From the NCBI GenBank assembly GCA_900543275.1, contig UQQL01000051.1:1-14804 (forward strand): a DNA stretch of 14,804 bases. The letters run 5' to 3'. The translations under genes were made by a program, and so were the position numbers. Of this stretch, positions 1 to 7,333 are shown piece by piece. This DNA is from an uncultured Collinsella sp. GTDB lineage: Bacteria > Actinomycetota > Coriobacteriia > Coriobacteriales > Coriobacteriaceae. The first letter of the stretch is position 1. Every line of letters starts with the position of its first letter. The notes under the pieces were generated by a model. That model saw only the letters and a list, made by a program, of their open reading frames with translations, was not told the origin of the DNA and searched no databases.

Positions 1-16
1 TCATGCCGTCCTCTTT
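1..16 (-). other. Ribosome-binding site and start codon of a gene leaving the window
   Basis: On the minus strand an AAAGAGGA purine tract (9-16) lies 4 bases before an ATG (positions 4-2). This looks like the translation start of a gene continuing past the left edge. It would lie 81 bases downstream of the htpG stop, in the same direction. Only the start codon is visible, so its identity is unknown, and a chance ATG cannot be excluded. Confidence 0.35.
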
Positions 17-58
17 GAATGACAAGTTGTCGCTCTGGTGCCCGCGCAGCGTCGGCCG

Positions 59-86
59 GTTACGCGGTTTGGTAAAACCGCGTAAC
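59..86 (-). terminator. Strong hairpin at the htpG stop codon, terminator-like but without a U-tract
   Basis: There is a perfect 12-bp inverted repeat, GTTACGCGGTTT (59-70) against AAACCGCGTAAC (75-86), with a 4-base loop. Its minus-strand 5' arm begins inside the htpG stop codon. No run of T follows on either strand, so it is not a standard intrinsic terminator. It may stabilise the htpG mRNA 3' end, attenuate read-through into the next gene, or end transcription with help from a factor. Confidence 0.5.
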
Positions 87-2110
87 TAAAGTAGTTCGCA
101 AATAGCCGCAGCGAAGGCTACGGGGTCCTCGGGGAGGATGCCCTCGACGAGCAGGGCCTGGTCGTAGAGCAAGCCGGAGTACTGCTTGATCTTGTCGGCG
201 TCGCCCGCCTTCTGGGCAGCGACGAGCTTGGCGAAGACCGGGTGCTTGGCGTTGAGCTCGAGCACGCGCTGGCTCTTAGGCATACCGTCGGGCGCGCCCT
301 CGGGACCCTTCTGAAGCACCTTCTCCATCTCGAGCGAAAGCGGACCCTCGGTGGTGATGCAGGCGGGAGCGTCAGTCAGACGCGCAGAGACGGCAACCTT
401 CTCGACCTTGTCGCCGAGCGCCTCCTTCATGGCACCAAAGAGGTCCTCGTTCTCCTTGGTGGCGTCCTCGGCCTCCTTCTTCTCGTCATCGGTCGCCAAG
501 TCAAGATCGCCGGTCGCGACGTTCTTAAGCTCCAGGTGACGATCCTCGACCTCAGACTCAGCGCCATCGGCAACTGCCTTCTCAGCAGCCTCGCGAGCAG
601 CGTCATCCTCGTAGACCTTGGGCATATCGGCAGCCACGTACTCACGCATGGCCTGGAAGGTGAACTCATCCACGTCCTGCGTCAGCAGCAGTACATCGTA
701 GCCGCGGTCGAGCACGCCCTTCACGACGGGCATCTTGGCTAGACGCTCGCGCGAATCGCCGGCGGCATAGTAGATTGCCTTCTGGCCCTCTGGCATGCCC
801 TTGGCGTACTCGGCCAAGGTGATCATCTTCTGCTCCTTGGCAGACCAGAACAGCAGCAGGTCGGCGAGCTCGTCGGCCTTCATGCCGTAGCTCGAGTAGA
901 TGCCGTACTTAAGACCGCGACCAAAGTTCTCAAAGAACTTCTCGTATGCCTCGCGGTCGTTGTCGCGCATGTCCTCGAGATCGGCGGTGATCTTCTTCTC
1001 GACACGCTTGGCAATGGCCTTGAGCTGACGGTTCTGTTGCAGCGTCTCACGCGAAATATTGAGCGTCACGTCGGCAGAGTCCACGACACCGCGCACAAAG
1101 TTGTAGTAGTCGGGCAGCAAGTCGTCGCACTTCTCCATAATCAGCACGTTGGAACTGTAGAGCGCCAGGCCCTTCTCGTAGTCCTTGCTGTACAGATCGA
1201 ACGGGGCGCGACCCGGCACAAACAGCAGCGCATCGTACTCAAGCGTACCCTCGGCATGGAAGCTGATAGTGCGCGCGGGATCGTCAAAGTCGTGGAACGT
1301 GGACTTGTAGAACTCGTTGTAATCCTTCTGCTCAACGTCGGAGCTGCGCTTTTTCCAAATCGGCGTCATGGAGTTGATGGTCTCGAGCTCCTGGTAGTCC
1401 TCGTACTCGGGCTTGTAGTCGTCGCCGGCGTCCTCGGGCTTGGGTTTCTGGCGGCTCTTGCTCACCATCATCTGAATCGGGTAGCGCACATAGTTGCTGT
1501 ACTGCTGAATCAGGCTCTTGAGGCCCCACTCGGTCAGGAAGCGATCGTAGGTCTCGGCCTCGCCGTCGGCGTCGAGCTTCTCGTTCTCGCGCAGCGTCAG
1601 GATGACATCGGTGCCGTGCTCGGCGCGCTCGCCGTCTTCGATGGTGTAACCCTCAAGACCATCAGACTCCCACACGTGAGCGGTGTCCTCGCCATAGGCG
1701 CGGCTGACAACCTTTACGTGGCTGGCAACCATAAAGGCAGAGTAGAAGCCCACGCCAAACTGACCGATGATGTCGACATCGGAACCCTGCTGCTCGGCGT
1801 TCTCAGTCTTAAACTCCTCGGAGCCGGAATGGGCGATGGTGCCCAGGTTGCGTTCGAGCTCCTCGGCGGTCATGCCGATACCGTTATCCGAAATCGTGAT
1901 GGTACGGGCATCTTTATCAAAGGAAACACGGATGGCCAGGTCGCCCTGGTCGAGCTTGACGCTCGGATCCTGCAGGCTCTTAAAGTTGAGCTTGTCGACG
2001 GCATCGCTCGCATTGGAGATAAGCTCGCGCAGGAAGATTTCCTTATTGGTGTAGATGGAGTTGATCATGAGGTCGAGCAGTTTTTTGCTCTCGGTCTTAA
2101 ATTGACGCAT
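86..2110 (-). CDS. htpG: Molecular chaperone HtpG (Hsp90 family)
   Basis: Cytosolic ATP-dependent chaperone that remodels client proteins. The N-terminal GHKL ATPase domain shows the opening MRQFKTESKKLLDLMINSIY, FLREL with catalytic-type E29, NASDA (33-37), DNGIGM (75-80) and the lid/glycine motif GQFGVGF (116-122). The middle domain carries NISRETLQQN, whose R354 matches the conserved catalytic arginine. The C-terminal dimerisation domain ends without an MEEVD tail, as expected in bacteria. At 674 residues it is about 50 longer than typical HtpG (about 625 in E. coli). Extra length is visible as an acidic, lysine-rich stretch around 500-560 between the middle and C-terminal domains. The ATG start has a GAAAGGA Shine-Dalgarno site 6 bases upstream. 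It appears to be transcribed alone; no CIRCE (HrcA) operator is visible upstream. Confidence 0.98.
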   Translation of the reverse strand: MRQFKTESKKLLDLMINSIYTNKEIFLRELISNASDAVDKLNFKSLQDPSVKLDQGDLAIRVSFDKDARTITISDNGIGMTAEELERNLGTIAHSGSEEFKTENAEQQGSDVDIIGQFGVGFYSAFMVASHVKVVSRAYGEDTAHVWESDGLEGYTIEDGERAEHGTDVILTLRENEKLDADGEAETYDRFLTEWGLKSLIQQYSNYVRYPIQMMVSKSRQKPKPEDAGDDYKPEYEDYQELETINSMTPIWKKRSSDVEQKDYNEFYKSTFHDFDDPARTISFHAEGTLEYDALLFVPGRAPFDLYSKDYEKGLALYSSNVLIMEKCDDLLPDYYNFVRGVVDSADVTLNISRETLQQNRQLKAIAKRVEKKITADLEDMRDNDREAYEKFFENFGRGLKYGIYSSYGMKADELADLLLFWSAKEQKMITLAEYAKGMPEGQKAIYYAAGDSRERLAKMPVVKGVLDRGYDVLLLTQDVDEFTFQAMREYVAADMPKVYEDDAAREAAEKAVADGAESEVEDRHLELKNVATGDLDLATDDEKKEAEDATKENEDLFGAMKEALGDKVEKVAVSARLTDAPACITTEGPLSLEMEKVLQKGPEGAPDGMPKSQRVLELNAKHPVFAKLVAAQKAGDADKIKQYSGLLYDQALLVEGILPEDPVAFAAAICELL

Positions 2111-2194
2111 GTGCAGTCCTTTCGCGCTACCCCCGTCCGCAAAAACGGCCCGGTTGCCCGAGCCGCATCGCAGACCTGCTATGTTCAGACTTAG

Positions 2195-2202
2195 ATTTTA
2201 TA
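2195..2202 (-). promoter_or_regulatory. Possible -10 element for htpG
   Basis: Within the 202-base gap before htpG there is an AT-rich island (about 2190-2240) in otherwise GC-rich DNA. On the minus strand it holds TATAAAAT, a good -10 hexamer (TATAAA, 2197-2202), about 85 bases before the start codon. No convincing -35 hexamer sits 16-18 bases upstream, so this is a weak call. Confidence 0.3.
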
Positions 2203-2274
2203 ACCCATTAGCGCGCATATATACATACGGAATCGAAAAACTGTATGTCCAAACGCTCCGATGCGCCAATTGCC

Positions 2275-2314
2275 AAGGAGTGTCCCCGACTGCCGGCAGG
2301 AAAGGAACGTCCCT
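2275..2314. repeat. Short repeat cluster with a central palindrome (REP-like)
   Basis: Two related 13-mers, AAGGAGTGTCCCC (2275-2287) and AAGGAACGTCCCT (2302-2314), flank a perfect 10-bp palindrome CTGCCGGCAG (2290-2299). The cluster touches the last codon of the acetyltransferase gene. The layout resembles a dispersed intergenic element, but only one copy is in the window, so genomic repetition is unproven. Confidence 0.3.
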
Positions 2315-2813
2315 ATCTGCCATCTACGCGCTTGGCCATCCAAGCATGGGGCTGGCCCTCGTCTTCATAGTCCACCGGGGCAATCTGCGTGTAGCCCGCC
2401 TTGGCATAGAGCGGCAGCACGTATTCCTGCGCATGCAGCTTAATGAGCTTGGCGCCGGCATCACGCGCGCACGTATCACTGGCCTCGACAATCTTGCTCG
2501 CCAGACCGCGACGGCGCATGCTCGGCAGCACGGCCACGCGCCCCATAATGTAGGTCTCCCCCGCCGCGACGCCTTCGTCCAAGTCGCACGCCGGCGACAC
2601 CGGAGCCTCTGCGTCAGCCGCGCGCTCAAGCTCTTCGGGAAACACGCGCGAGCAACCGGCAAGCTCACCGTCTACATAGAGCGTCACATGGATGCAGTTC
2701 GGATCCTCGTCGATAGCGTCGAACTCATTCTCGTAGCCCTGCTCGTCCATAAAAACGACGCGGCGCACCAACGCCGCGTCGTCAAAGCATCCCGTCTTAA
2801 GTTGGATATCCAT
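2313..2813 (-). CDS. GNAT-family N-acetyltransferase, ElaA/YjcF-like
   Basis: Predicted cytosolic acetyl-CoA-dependent N-acetyltransferase of 166 residues with unknown substrate. An early FMDEQGYENEFD segment (21-32) matches the conserved acidic N-terminal part of ElaA/YjcF-like proteins. Motif A is GRVAVLPSMRRRGLA (91-105), carrying the R-x-x-G-x-A type acetyl-CoA pyrophosphate loop. The later LHAQ (126-129), LYAKAGY (135-141) and GQPHAWM (153-159) fit the same subfamily. I chose the ATG at 2813 because GAAAGG lies about 6 bases before it. A TTG at 2831 would add six residues but has no such site. It starts 39 bases after the CpsB-type phosphatase gene in the same direction and may be co-transcribed with it. 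Nothing in the sequence ties it to polysaccharide synthesis. Confidence 0.85.
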   Translation of the reverse strand: MDIQLKTGCFDDAALVRRVVFMDEQGYENEFDAIDEDPNCIHVTLYVDGELAGCSRVFPEELERAADAEAPVSPACDLDEGVAAGETYIMGRVAVLPSMRRRGLASKIVEASDTCARDAGAKLIKLHAQEYVLPLYAKAGYTQIAPVDYEDEGQPHAWMAKRVDGR

Positions 2814-2852
2814 AGCTGCCCTTTCATTCAACGCGAACGTTAGGGACAGATT

Positions 2853-3503
2853 TTAGCGAAAATGAGCTCCGCGCACGCTAAACTTCGCGCGAGCCTTCGC
2901 CAGACAGTCGTAATGACCCACATTATGGGCATCGCTCGCGATGAAGCTGTACAGGTTCTGATCGAACAGGCGCTGTGCCGGCTTTTTCTCGCGACCAAAG
3001 CGACCGCCGGCAATAAAGTCCGCCGAAGCCTGCAGCTTGCAGCCCATATCGACCAGGCGCTCCGCCACGCTTACATCCTTTTGAACCGCACGATAGCGCT
3101 CAGGATGAGCGATGATCACCTGGTAGCCACGGCACTGCAAATCGTAAATCGTGTTCTCGTACTCTCTAAACGCATACGCATCGGCATGCGTCGAAAGCTC
3201 GAGCAGGAACTCGTTGGTTCCATCGAAATGCAAGTGCTCCGCGGCATCGATACCAAGCTCAACGAGCTTTCGATGGTTGACCTCGAAGCCCATCTGGAGC
3301 GGAAAACCGTCAGCGTTATCACGCAGCAGCTCAAAGGCATCCCACATCTTGTCGTAATCAAAATAGGGATCACGGCAGTGAGGAGTGCAAACGATTCTGG
3401 TTACACCGGCCCGCTTGGCAGCCTCGAGCATCGCCAAGCTCTCTTCGAGATCGGCGGCGCCGTCGTCTACACCCGGCAAGATATGGCAATGAATGTCACG
3501 CAT
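2853..3503 (-). CDS. CpsB/CapC/YwqE-type tyrosine-protein phosphatase (PHP domain)
   Basis: Metal-dependent phosphotyrosine phosphatase expected to dephosphorylate the adjacent CpsD-type kinase. The PHP metal-site motifs are present in order: DIHCHILPGVDDG (3-15), CTPHC (39-43, H42), GFEV (72-75), HPERY (133-137) and SDAH (190-193, D191 and H193). At 216 residues it is shorter than usual (about 240-255). Only some 23 residues follow the SDAH motif, so the last helix of the fold may be missing; all expected metal ligands remain. It begins 17 bases after the kinase stop, with an AAGG ribosome-binding site, so it should be translated from the same mRNA as the Wzz and kinase genes. Confidence 0.92.
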   Translation of the reverse strand: MRDIHCHILPGVDDGAADLEESLAMLEAAKRAGVTRIVCTPHCRDPYFDYDKMWDAFELLRDNADGFPLQMGFEVNHRKLVELGIDAAEHLHFDGTNEFLLELSTHADAYAFREYENTIYDLQCRGYQVIIAHPERYRAVQKDVSVAERLVDMGCKLQASADFIAGGRFGREKKPAQRLFDQNLYSFIASDAHNVGHYDCLAKARAKFSVRGAHFR

Positions 3504-3520
3504 AGGTCAGCCTTAATCAA

Positions 3521-4258
3521 CTAAACGTTTGCTCGGTTGGTGAAGATGCCCTTTTTGGAAGTCCCCTGATTGTCGGAGCCCTTCTTCACCTTCTTACCGT
3601 CCTTGGTGTAGTAGGAGTAGTAGTACTCGCTGGTCTCGGTCTCGCAGTAGTTCATAACGGTACCGATGAGCTTGACCTTCTCGGACTTCTTAAGCTGACC
3701 GATGGCGTTGAGCGCCTCTTCGCGCTTGGTAAAGTTCTCGCGCACCACGAACAGCGCGCCGTCGGTCAGGCTGGCAATCTCGGCAGCATCGATGAAGGTG
3801 CCAACCGGAGGAGCATCGAAGATGACGTACTGGAACTTAGCAGACAGTGCCTTGACCAACTTGGAAAAGCGATGGGAGACGATGATGTCGGCAGGATTGG
3901 GAATGTGCGGCTCGGCATCGAGGAAGTAGAAGTTCTTCTGACCCGTCTCGACAATTGCCTGGTCAATGGAGATCTGCTCGGAAAGGACCGCATAGAGTCC
4001 GCCGCGCGAACGAACGCCGAGCATATCGGAAAGGGACCTGCGGCGCATATCGGCCTCGACCAGGAGCACGGACTTGCCGCTCGTGGCGATTGCCTGAGCA
4101 AGGTTAATGGAAACCGTAGACTTGCCCTCGTTGGGAATCGAGGAGGTAACGGTGATGGTGCGAATGGGGTCGTCCACGCTCGCAAAGCGGATGTTGGCCA
4201 GAAGGGTCTTGGCGGCATTCTGTACAACGAGCTTATCGGTGTTCTTTGCCTTAGCCAT
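3521..4258 (-). CDS. CpsD/CapB-type bacterial tyrosine kinase (BY-kinase)
   Basis: Cytosolic autophosphorylating tyrosine kinase that works with a membrane Wzz-type partner to control polysaccharide chain length and export. The P-loop is SSIPNEGKST (39-48, K46). The Walker A' region is LLVEADMRR (65-73); the family usually has D-x-D here, and the first acidic residue is E68. Walker B is YVIFDAPP (144-151), and PNPADI (120-125) is a further family motif. The C-terminus has the typical tyrosine cluster, with tyrosines at 204, 212-214, 216 and 217, followed by a lysine-rich tail. Its length of 245 residues is normal for the split (Gram-positive type) kinase. The ATG start is 2 bases after the Wzz stop, so translation is probably coupled, and the phosphatase follows. 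Confidence 0.95.
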   Translation of the reverse strand: MAKAKNTDKLVVQNAAKTLLANIRFASVDDPIRTITVTSSIPNEGKSTVSINLAQAIATSGKSVLLVEADMRRRSLSDMLGVRSRGGLYAVLSEQISIDQAIVETGQKNFYFLDAEPHIPNPADIIVSHRFSKLVKALSAKFQYVIFDAPPVGTFIDAAEIASLTDGALFVVRENFTKREEALNAIGQLKKSEKVKLIGTVMNYCETETSEYYYSYYTKDGKKVKKGSDNQGTSKKGIFTNRANV

Positions 4259-4260
4259 GC

Positions 4261-4917
4261 CTATTTACCACCTTTCATAGCCGGAATTCGGCCAACAACG
4301 GGAATACCCAGGAGCTCTTCTGCCTCTTCGGCACCGCGGATGCGGGTATTGAGCATGTCTGCCAAAACGACATAGGCAACTGCGATAAAGATACCGGCGA
4401 GGAACGCGACGGCAATATACAGCGTGCGCTTGGGGCCGCTGGGGGCTTCGGGGGTCTTAGCCTCGTCGATAACGTTGATGCTCTGGGCAGCGCCGACGTT
4501 CTGAGCGACCGTACTCACCGAGCTGGCAATGGCCTTTGCGACCTCAGCCGTCTCCTTGGCATCGGTGCCGGTAACCGAAAGCGTAATGACACGCGTGGTG
4601 GTCTCGGAGGAAACAGACACCTTGTAGTCATCCAAATCGGTGAGGCCCAGTTCTTTGGCGGCGCCGCTCTTAACGCTATCGCTATCCAGCAGCGTGGCGA
4701 TATCGTTGGAAAGCATCTGGCTCGCCGAGAGATCGTTGTAGCTCATCTGACCGCTATCGTCGGTCTTGGCGAGAATGTACATGCTCGTCGTCGCGGTATA
4801 GGTGTTGTCCATCGCAACGAAGGACACGATGCCCATGGCGATCGCGCAGACCACCGGAAGGGTGATGACCAGCTTGAGGTGCTTCTTCAGCAGCTGGAAC
4901 AGTTCGAGAAGGGTCAT
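4261..4917 (-). CDS. Wzz/CpsC/YveK-type chain-length determinant and kinase activator
   Basis: Membrane protein of 218 residues that sets exopolysaccharide chain length and, through its cytosolic tail, activates the partner tyrosine kinase. It has the usual two-helix layout: TM1 at about 17-36, an extracytoplasmic domain at about 37-165, and TM2 at about 166-187. A proline-rich stretch TPEAPSGPKR (155-164) before TM2 is characteristic of the family. The short cytosolic tail (about 188-218, with LLGIPVVGRIP) resembles the segment that docks on CpsD kinases. The ATG has an AAAGG Shine-Dalgarno site about 8 bases upstream. It is the first gene of a wzz-kinase-phosphatase transcript. I could not find a convincing promoter in the roughly 130 bases between its start and the upstream terminator. 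Confidence 0.92.
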   Translation of the reverse strand: MTLLELFQLLKKHLKLVITLPVVCAIAMGIVSFVAMDNTYTATTSMYILAKTDDSGQMSYNDLSASQMLSNDIATLLDSDSVKSGAAKELGLTDLDDYKVSVSSETTTRVITLSVTGTDAKETAEVAKAIASSVSTVAQNVGAAQSINVIDEAKTPEAPSGPKRTLYIAVAFLAGIFIAVAYVVLADMLNTRIRGAEEAEELLGIPVVGRIPAMKGGK

Positions 4918-5009
4918 GCAGCTTGCCTTTCATTTCCCCAGTTCGGATTGACAAAACTGTCCGTATGTTATCGCATCTTTTTACCGAGACCAAACTCTAT
5001 ACATAAGAA

Positions 5010-5023
5010 ACAGGCTCTCCTGT
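5010..5023. other. Small hairpin in the gap before the Wzz gene
   Basis: ACAGG (5010-5014) and CCTGT (5019-5023) form a 5-bp stem with a CTCT loop. On the minus strand it is followed by TTTCTT. It is too short to call a terminator with confidence. It lies in the 195-base gap 4918-5112, which otherwise holds only the terminator at 5059-5087. Confidence 0.25.
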
Positions 5024-5050
5024 AAAAATGTCGGAAGCAATCGTAAAATT

Positions 5051-5087
5051 GCACAACAACGCCGCACCCGAAAGTCAAATGCGGCGT
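5051..5087 (-). terminator. Probable terminator after the PhoR-like kinase gene
   Basis: An 8-bp stem, ACGCCGCA against TGCGGCGT (5080-5087 and 5059-5066), has a 13-base loop. On the minus strand it is followed by TGTTGTGC and then ATTTT. It lies 25 bases after the kinase stop codon and probably ends the pstB-regulator-kinase transcript. The downstream U-rich tract is imperfect. Confidence 0.55.
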
Positions 5088-5112
5088 CTACATCAATATC
5101 TATGCTGTATCG

Positions 5113-6537
5113 CTATGCGAATGGCTCGTCCTGCTGTATGGGAAACGTCACCGTAATGGTGGTTCCCACGCCCAACTCGCTCGACAGATCAAGCGTGGCG
5201 TGATGATACAGGGCCGCATGCTTGACAATGGCAAGCCCCAGGCCGGTTCCGCCGCGTGCCTTGGACCTACTCTTGTCCACGCGATAGAACCGCTCAAATA
5301 CCTTGCCCTGTTCTTCAGGCGCGATACCGATTCCCGTGTCGGCGACAGCGAGGAACGGATGGCCTTCGTCGTTGGTGCCGCACTGCAGCGTAACCGTACC
5401 TCCGGGCCGATTGTAGCGGATGGCGTTGCTTGCCAGATTATAGATGAGCTCGTCGACCAAGCGCGACACGCCTTCGATGACCACGGGCTTGGTCTCATGA
5501 CTTATCGTCACATTCGCCTGACGGGCAACCTGTTCAAGACGCTGTTCAACCGCGTAGATCGCACGCGAGAGCTCAATAGGCTCCGTGGACCCAATGGGCA
5601 CTGCCTCGCCTTCAGTTGCACGTTCGGCCTCGTCCAAGTTAGACAGCGTAAGGATGTCGTTAACAAGCGCTGCCAAGCGGCCCGCCTCACGATAGATGCG
5701 ACCGCCAAAGTTGCGCAGGTCGTCCTCGCCCTCGACCATGCCATTTGCGATGAGCTCGGCATAGCCCGAAATCGCCGTAAGCGGCGTCTTGAGCTCATGG
5801 GTGATATTCGCCGTGAACTCGCGGCGCATACGGTCGTTGTCCGCTAGCACCGCCATTTGGCGCTTGAGTTCCTGGCGCTGCGACTCGATACGCTCAAGCA
5901 TGGGGACCATCTCGGCATAGGCGTGCTCATAGCTACGGCGTGGGTGATCCAAATCCACCTCTTGCAACGGCGCGATGATAGCACGGGACTCACGGCGCGC
6001 CATAAAAAACGAGAGTACTGCACCCGCTGCTGCGATAAGCAGCATCGGCGCCAGCATCGACAGCAAAATCGCCGCAACGCCAGGCTGGGCCTGCGCCAAG
6101 CGAACGACCTGGCCGTTATCAAGGGTGACGGCGCGATACAGCATAATCTCGTCGAGTGTAGAGCTTGCGCGCTCCGCGGAACCCGAACCACTCTCAAAGG
6201 CCTCGATGACCTCGGGGCGATCGCCATGGTTGGGCAGTGTGGAAGGCGACGCCTCGTTGTCGTAGGCAACAGATCCGTCCTTATTGATCAGCGTGATACG
6301 AAGATCCTCGCGATCGAGGCTTCGCAAGAACGGAATGGGCTCCTGCTGCTCGTCGAGGGCGGCAGCAATAAGCTCGGTTTCCTGCGCCAGATTGGCACTC
6401 GTGGCATCCGCCAAAGTGTTTTGCACAAAGAACGCACCCAGCACCGTAAACGCCACGATAACCGCCATGGCGCAGACAAAGATCGTCACAAAAACGCGGT
6501 GCGACAGCGTATGTTTTCCCTGGGGGGCGAAGACCAC
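5113..6537 (-). CDS. Sensor histidine kinase, PhoR-type
   Basis: Membrane kinase of 474 residues that phosphorylates the response regulator encoded just upstream. TM1 is at about 16-38, an extracytoplasmic sensor domain (probably PAS-like) at about 40-152, and TM2 at about 155-179. The H-box is FTANITHELKTPLTAISGY (241-259) with phospho-acceptor H247. The ATPase domain shows the N box NLASNAIRYN (367-376), G1 DTGIGI (400-405), F box FERFYRVD (414-421) and G2 GGTGLGLAI (429-437). The start is GTG, chosen because GGAGGAG lies 6 bases before it, inside the end of the regulator gene; only 3 bases separate the two genes. Proximity to pstB suggests a phosphate-limitation sensor like PhoR/SenX3. That role is inferred from context, since the kinase core does not identify the signal. 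Confidence 0.93.
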   Translation of the reverse strand: MVFAPQGKHTLSHRVFVTIFVCAMAVIVAFTVLGAFFVQNTLADATSANLAQETELIAAALDEQQEPIPFLRSLDREDLRITLINKDGSVAYDNEASPSTLPNHGDRPEVIEAFESGSGSAERASSTLDEIMLYRAVTLDNGQVVRLAQAQPGVAAILLSMLAPMLLIAAAGAVLSFFMARRESRAIIAPLQEVDLDHPRRSYEHAYAEMVPMLERIESQRQELKRQMAVLADNDRMRREFTANITHELKTPLTAISGYAELIANGMVEGEDDLRNFGGRIYREAGRLAALVNDILTLSNLDEAERATEGEAVPIGSTEPIELSRAIYAVEQRLEQVARQANVTISHETKPVVIEGVSRLVDELIYNLASNAIRYNRPGGTVTLQCGTNDEGHPFLAVADTGIGIAPEEQGKVFERFYRVDKSRSKARGGTGLGLAIVKHAALYHHATLDLSSELGVGTTITVTFPIQQDEPFA

Positions 6538-6540
6538 GGG

Positions 6541-7269
6541 TTACTCCTCCGATGCGGTGGCCGCGGTGTCGTCGCCTTCGGCACCATCACCGGCAGAAGG
6601 CTCGGCCAGGCGATAACCCACGCCGCGCACGGTCTCGATGGCGCTGGCATGCTCGCCCAGTTTTTGGCGAAGCGTCTGCACGTGCACGTCAACGGTGCGC
6701 GAACCGCCGTCGAAGTCCCAGCCCCACACGCTCTGCAGCAACGACTCGCGGGTAAAGACCACGCCGGGCTTGCGCATGAGGTACTCGAGCAGGTCGAACT
6801 CGCGCAGGGTGAGCTTAAGCGGCTCGCCGGCAACGGTCACCTCGCGATGGCTGGGCGAGAGCACGATGTCGCCCACGCTGAGCACATCGCTCGCCTGCTT
6901 GACCATGCCGCCGCGACGCAGCAGTGCGCGGCAGCGGCTCGCAAGCTCCATGAGCGAAAACGGCTTAGTCAGGTAATCGTCGGCACCGCCATCGAGCGCC
7001 ATCACCTTGTCGAGTTCGGTGTCCTTGGCGGTAAGCATCATGATGGGCACCGTCGCCGTCAGGCGATCGGCACGCAGGCGACGCATAATCGCCAAGCCAT
7101 CGGTGTCGGGCAGCATGATATCGAGCAGCACAGCATCGGGCACCCGTCGCGCCACGGCAGCTTTAAACTCGCCATCACACGAAAAGCCCTCGGCCTCGAT
7201 TCCCTGCTTGCGCAGCGCGTAGACTGTCAAATCCCTGATGTTGTCATCGTCCTCGACGTAATAGATCAT
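6541..7269 (-). CDS. OmpR/PhoB-family response regulator
   Basis: Cytosolic transcription factor of 242 residues activated by the kinase encoded next. The receiver domain carries the acidic pocket EDDD (6-9), the phospho-acceptor D50 (LLDIMLPD), T80 and K102 (YLTKPF). The C-terminal winged-helix DNA-binding domain runs from about 132 to 228, with LTLREFDLLEYL and RTVDVHVQTLRQKLG marking the recognition-helix region and VRGVGYRL closing the wing. A short acidic and alanine-rich tail follows. The ATG has an AAAGGGG ribosome-binding site 6 bases upstream. The gene lies 64 bases after pstB with no clear terminator between them, so it may be co-transcribed with pstB. Context points to a PhoB/PhoP/RegX3-like regulator of phosphate genes. 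Confidence 0.93.
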   Translation of the reverse strand: MIYYVEDDDNIRDLTVYALRKQGIEAEGFSCDGEFKAAVARRVPDAVLLDIMLPDTDGLAIMRRLRADRLTATVPIMMLTAKDTELDKVMALDGGADDYLTKPFSLMELASRCRALLRRGGMVKQASDVLSVGDIVLSPSHREVTVAGEPLKLTLREFDLLEYLMRKPGVVFTRESLLQSVWGWDFDGGSRTVDVHVQTLRQKLGEHASAIETVRGVGYRLAEPSAGDGAEGDDTAATASEE

Positions 7270-7333
7270 GTTGAACCCCTTTGCGGCCGATATGACCGCA
7301 TCTTAACCCTAAAGGCACCTGTAAAAGACAGCG

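Noticed and set aside
1037..2194. Long plus-strand open frame of 385 codons opposite htpG
   Set aside because: It lies antisense to a highly conserved gene, its product is compositionally odd (rich in V, L, H and R), and no family or ribosome-binding site supports it.
2111..2260. CIRCE or HAIR heat-shock operator before htpG
   Set aside because: Neither TTAGCACTC-N9-GAGTGCTAA nor CTTGAGT-N7-ACTCAAG is present in this gap.
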